From: Isoetes taiwanensis
Lineage: Eukaryota; Streptophyta; Lycopodiopsida; Isoetales; Isoetaceae
NCBI GenBank assembly: GCA_021234155.1
Contig: JAJEKV010000056.1
Span: 8,044,575-8,108,574 of the forward strand
Reading direction: 5' to 3'
DNA: 64,000 nt
The notes under the pieces are model-generated. The model was not told the origin of the DNA. It was given only the letters and a program-made list of their open reading frames with translations, and searched no databases. This document shows positions 59,761 to 64,000 of this stretch, piece after piece. A program made the translations under genes and the position numbers. Within the stretch, counting starts at the first letter, position 1; each line of letters begins with the position of its first letter.

Positions 59761-60356
59761 TAAAACATGCAAATTTTAGGTTTACACTTGGGATAATATC
59801 ATCACATGATATTAGATATATAAGAGGATTACTAGCTTTGTTGGGACTTCGCAACAGAATATGCTAAGAAACTTCCATCGCCAACAATAGCTCCTTTAGT
59901 CAAATGAATAATTTCTTAGATGGCAATGGAATGAGCATCTAAGGAAACTAGAATCACTAATCCTTAAGGCGTTGGTTTTGAACCATATTTTCGGCCTTCC
60001 TTTAATGATTGATTGTGCCGACAAATAGTTGGCGCATAAGAAGACCATGTGGTATGCAAGGGAAGTAAATCCTACATATGATCAGTTGTAACTTCAAGAA
60101 AAGGAATTAATCAACTTTTCCTTTTTAAGTGCACTTCACAATTTAAAATAATAAATGAAACTTCTTAAATAGAATGGTGCTTATAGAACAGAAGAATGTA
60201 GGCGAGTCTGGCGAATTTGTCCAGGTACCTTCAGTGATAAAGATGGAAGTAGATATGGTGGAGATATATGGAATCTAATCTACATATGGAATGATGATAG
60301 ATATATAAGAAATGGGAGAAATAGATATGATAATCATGTCTATCAAAACATGACAG
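59761..60356. other. Anonymous AT-rich DNA
   Basis: No supported gene. 60230-60350 contains loose GATATG/AGATAT repeats. It ends at the (AATAG)n tract that marks the 3' end of the minus-strand LINE. Confidence 0.4.
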
Positions 60357-60391
60357 AATAGAATAGAATAGAATAGAATAGAATAGAATAG
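60357..60391 (-). repeat. (AATAG)n microsatellite at the 3' end of the second LINE
   Basis: About seven AATAG units on + (TTCTA-type on the LINE sense strand). Shorter (AATAG)n tracts occur at 561-580 and 12130-12147. Confidence 0.75.
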
Positions 60392-63065
60392 AACAAATTT
60401 TTTATCGTTCATGGAGACCAATCGACCTATGGAACCCAATTGTGCGGATTAAAAAATCCCTGCCCCGAAGGGTTTTTGAAGGAAAAACTGTGGCTAGTAA
60501 TAACGGTGCTGTCAAACTGTACAAATAAATATATCATGAAATATATGTACAAGCCAGGTGAGTGTCCGAGGACATAGCGGACCTCGCATATCATGACCTC
60601 TTAAAGGTACATTCCCAGCATCCGTACTAGAAGCCATGCTTCGTATCGCATGTAGCGGCTAGCCCGGCCTGACGAGCTCAGTATAGCATGTCTAGGTTTG
60701 ATCATATGTTGGACAACTCTGGAGGATATGATATTCATTCTCAACGACTCCCATTTGGCAACATTGACAAAGCTTATCCTGGCGTGGCTCCCCAATCGAT
60801 CTGTCTGTCTCAATTTGGAGATAATGTGCATGGCAATAAGTTTGCGGTTTTTCATAGGCAGATGCATATGTAGGTACCATTGGGGGTCCCATTCCAATGT
60901 AGGGTTTATATGGCACTAGTAATGTGTTATCTTGACCTTTCAAGGCCGCTAGACCTTTCATGGCTGAGTAAGCCAGCGTCAAGGTATTGCCTCTGGTTAT
61001 GGCGATCTGCCTCTGTTTGCACCTGTATGTATCTTTGCTCCTGTACAATCTATCTAGCTGGCCACTGAGCTCGCTTTTCTTTCTGACAGCCTTTGAGGCA
61101 TTGTGGTCCCATTGACATGTATAAGCCAGATTAGGGAAACAACCTATAGTAACTACCTTCTGAAAGTAGACGATGTGACAATCAAGGTCTGCCCTGAAGG
61201 GGCAAGAAACTTGTCCTCAGCAACATGATTTGATATGGTATTGTGGACTTCACCCCAAGTGCCCATGCTAAGAAGGCTTTCTGTTCCAAGTCATTCCAAG
61301 TAGCAAGGATCACCACGGGGCCTCAAACTTCCAACCCATATAAAAGGGTAGGTTCCATCAAGATCCTGAGCAGGAACGCCTGATAGGCCCAATCATACAG
61401 CTCTGCTCTGTGGCTGTTATTTTGCATTGCATACAGTGCCTTCCAGCCCGCTGTTGCTTGTAGCCGGATGGAAGTGTTCCAGTGCATAGTAGAAGGAAAT
61501 TCCAGTCCCAAATATTTGTAGGTGGGTGCCACTTCCACATTTTGCCGGCCACTTCCACATTTTACCCCCAGTAACTGAAGGAGCCCCTTGGTTGACGTGA
61601 GGATGATATGAGGGCCAAATTAGTCTTGGCCACCTTGATGTGCATGTCAATCGCCTGGTAGAATGTGTATAGGGCATCGAGATGGCACTGCACGTCCGTT
61701 GTAGTGTAAGCTAGAAGGTCCACATCATCAACATATATTAGCTGCCTGGTGATCTAGTGCAGGAGGTGGGTTTCGTCGCCCCCTTTGTCAACAAGCCAGC
61801 TCTCTAACTGATCAATGTAAAGCCCAAGCAATGCAGGAGAGAGAGGGCATCCCTAGCGGACCCCGATCGAATGGTTGGTCTGTCAGCTGCAATCGGATTG
61901 AGCATGCCTCATATAGCCTGTACACTACATTTTGTAGATCTATAGGGATCTCCTGCTATAGCAATCTTGCCCATAGCTCTTCCCAAGGCACACTGTCGAA
62001 AGCCTTTGTGAAGTCCATGAAGCAGTAACACAGGTCTTGCCGACGGTTCTTGCTATCCTTAAACCGAATCCGCAGTGTGAAGATGTGATCAATGGTTGAG
62101 TGTCGCGGCTTGATTCTCGCCTGTGTGACGGTCCCAGTACCTCTGCTGCCTCTGCCCAAACTGTCAACTACTGCTCGAAAAATCCAGTTAGCAATTTTGC
62201 AAACACTGAACTGACCATGATTGTTCATAATTGAGTATGCAGTGTGGGACACCTATCTTGTTGATGGGAATAATTCTATTAGTGGTCCACTCCCATTGAA
62301 CAAGGCGGTTAGTGCCGGTACTATGGATGGCCCTGCACACTTGAACAACTGCCTGCATACCATCTAGGTCTAGTACTTTTCCAGTGACAAGAGGTTATAG
62401 GTCCTAGTCTACATCTGCCTCTGTGATTTCCAATGCCGAGCCTTACTGGGGGGGCAACGTTGCTTGTGCACTCTGAGGATCGTAGAACTACTACAAGCAT
62501 TGCCCCCACTACTCGAGAATGATGTTTCCTGTAGGTTGTACTGGTTTTCTGAGCACCCTTCACCAGAAGGTCCTGGGATGACATTCCAGAAGGTAGAACA
62601 TTTCCTATTAATGGGCCGCGATATGCCTGGCTTTCTTAGCCTTAAGGACAAGGCGGTATTGTCTGACCACGTGCGGGCCTCTTGCAGGATCTATGATTTG
62701 GCAGAGCCAATGTTTGTGTTCCTTGCAATCAGTAGCAAACCATTTGGTTATATGGGAAGGTTGTGGTCCCCGAGATCCATCAAGGGCGGCTTCTTCAAAA
62801 GCACCTTTCTACAGCAGTTTTGAGGATGCCAAGTCATCTGTGAGCATCCAGGCATAAACCTCGGCATGTTAATAATCCAATTGCAGTTGAGGCACAAGAG
62901 GAGGTAGGTGTCGTACAGGGGATTCAGAAAACTTGCCAAGCCAGCTGCAAGTAAAGTGATAAGTGGTCTGAGTCCAACTCCTCATCCCTACTATCAATTC
63001 CCACTCGGAAGTGTTTGATGACATGCATACCCTGCCCAGCCAGCAACACATAGTCCACCACACTA
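60357..63065 (-). mobile_element. Second LINE, 5'-truncated, minus strand
   Basis: Reading down the minus strand: the tail of an APE endonuclease (a WTQTTYHF-type stretch at about 62970, where another frame reads SDHLPL), a linker, then reverse transcriptase motifs CFMDFTKAFDSVPWEELWAR (about 62020-61965), GCPLS then LLGLYIDQLESWL (about 61850-61800), and YVDDVDLLAY (about 61730), then a C-terminal CX2CX9HX4C knuckle (CQCCQMGVVENEYHILQSC, about 60780-60720). It ends at 60357 in a TTCTA-type microsatellite on its sense strand. Stops and frameshifts are frequent, so it is older than the LINE at 2.8 kb. The 5' part is missing, as usual for LINE copies. The catalytic box is YVDD rather than YADD. 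Confidence 0.85.
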
Positions 63066-63179
63066 GATCCGTCTCCCTAGTTCTTTTGAGAAATCATGGA
63101 AGTAGATGCGTATGTAGAATCCAACGATAGGGTCAAAGTTGCATACATTAAATAAGAAAAAAGTGACTCTCCCTTTTTG

Positions 63180-63775
63180 CAAAAACACACATTTTATACG
63201 TGAAAAAAAATGGGTCAATAGAAAGTCGTCGAAAAGTGACGCGGACGCACTGCATATAAATTGTGGTATCCGCATTTTTTGCTTTTGCGGACGTGCAACC
63301 TGTAAATTCGGCTACCACGTTCTGTTTGTTCGCGGGCGCCTTGTGGATGTGGCATTCTTAGAAACCATAGACGCTGCTGTGAGACATTGCAGCCGTGGGT
63401 TGCAGGTAGCGCGGATTGTGTGAAATGCCAGCAGCCGCGAGATGCGCACTTGCGGTCGCAAAGGAATTACAGCCACGCTTTGCAGTTAATATGGCAAAAC
63501 TTGGCATGACCGCTTATGCGACATTGGAATATACATTATACGGCCGCATTTCTAATGGACGTGATTGCCAGCCACACACGCGACCACAAAAAGACATTAT
63601 GCGGTCGCATATAAAGTATAACCCACGTCCGCAAAAGGACACTATGCGGCCATGGTTGACGTCTCGCAATCGCATGTTGCCAATTAGCGGCCCGACATCT
63701 AGTATCTGCATGTTTAACTAATTGCTTGCATTTCAAATTATATGCTTCCATTCCATGTGGACGACGCGGCCGCGC
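63180..63775. repeat. Cluster of GCGG-type short motifs, transposon-subterminal-like
   Basis: Words of the family TGCGGTCGCA / GCGGCCGCA / ACGCGACCAC / CCGCAAAAGGACA recur about a dozen times in both orientations between 63238 and 63770, for example ATTATGCGGTCGCAT near 63597 and CACTATGCGGCCAT near 63640. Such dense, two-way motif clusters are typical of subterminal regions of CACTA or similar DNA transposons. I can see neither terminus. Open frames on both strands there are by-products. 63776-64000 shows nothing. Confidence 0.5.
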
Positions 63776-64000
63776 CAGAATTTTTTTTTACGTCATGATA
63801 TGAAATTGCAAAAAATACATTTTATACTTCCAAAATATATTTTTTGGAAAAATACGTACAGAAGTCTTGGAAAAAATGTATGGAACCTATCTCTTATAGA
63901 ATCAGGTCTAATCTATCAAAAAAATTCATAGAAATGAGTATATTGTGGTATAAATTTGTGGCATCTATTTTGCTGAAATATTTATCTGCCTCCATAAACA

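Overview
The window looks like nuclear DNA of a land plant. The only intact, confidently recognised gene is a two-exon nuclear gene for the small mitochondrial complex III subunit QCR8 (1019-1776), which has plant-type splice sites and a plant-like sequence. Almost everything else is repeat: LINEs, CACTA, MULE and hAT-type DNA transposons, satellite DNA and decayed genes. I cannot name the species. The LINEs are not obviously the usual seed-plant L1 type, and a ParB/methyltransferase-like dispersed gene is present. A non-seed plant is possible but not shown.

Layout. 0-1.8 kb: QCR8 and its upstream region. 2.76-6.9 kb: a nearly full-length LINE, sense on +, ending in an (ATT)n tail. 7.9-8.5 kb: a 591-bp hAT-type MITE with a perfect 8-bp target duplication. 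9-16 kb: repeat fragments, a purine-rich degenerate tandem block and otherwise anonymous DNA. 16.1-17.88 kb: repeat B. 17.885-30.98 kb: a GC-rich tandem array of a roughly 1.11-1.13 kb unit (about eleven copies), ending in a derived 306-311 bp sub-array. 31-32 kb: an unrecognised ORF. About 32.06-39.898 kb: a decayed CACTA (En/Spm) element on the - strand with tnp2-type transposase remnants and palindromic subterminal repeats. 41.1-43.08 kb: repeat C, a second copy of repeat B that carries a 237-bp MITE absent from B. 43.1-46.7 kb: a broken gene whose pieces resemble a ParB-like domain followed by a beta-class DNA methyltransferase. 47.98-48.23 kb: a 63-bp minisatellite. 48.6-50.44 kb: an unknown broken gene and a GRAS transcription-factor pseudogene, both on -. 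55.148-58.947 kb: a complete 3.8-kb MULE with inverted ends and a perfect 9-bp target duplication but a dead transposase. 60.36-63.07 kb: a 5'-truncated second LINE on -. 63.2-63.78 kb: a field of GCGG-type short motifs resembling transposon subterminal DNA.

There is no operon-like cooperation here. The window is a record of nested insertions: a MITE inside repeat C, and a satellite array abutting repeat B. Several dead reading frames keep one frame over long stretches and are broken mostly by TGA, as expected of decay at methylated cytosines. The most unusual item is the ParB-methyltransferase-like gene, together with the hairpin cassettes (arms AAATTGGGCG / CGCCCAATTT) on both sides of it.
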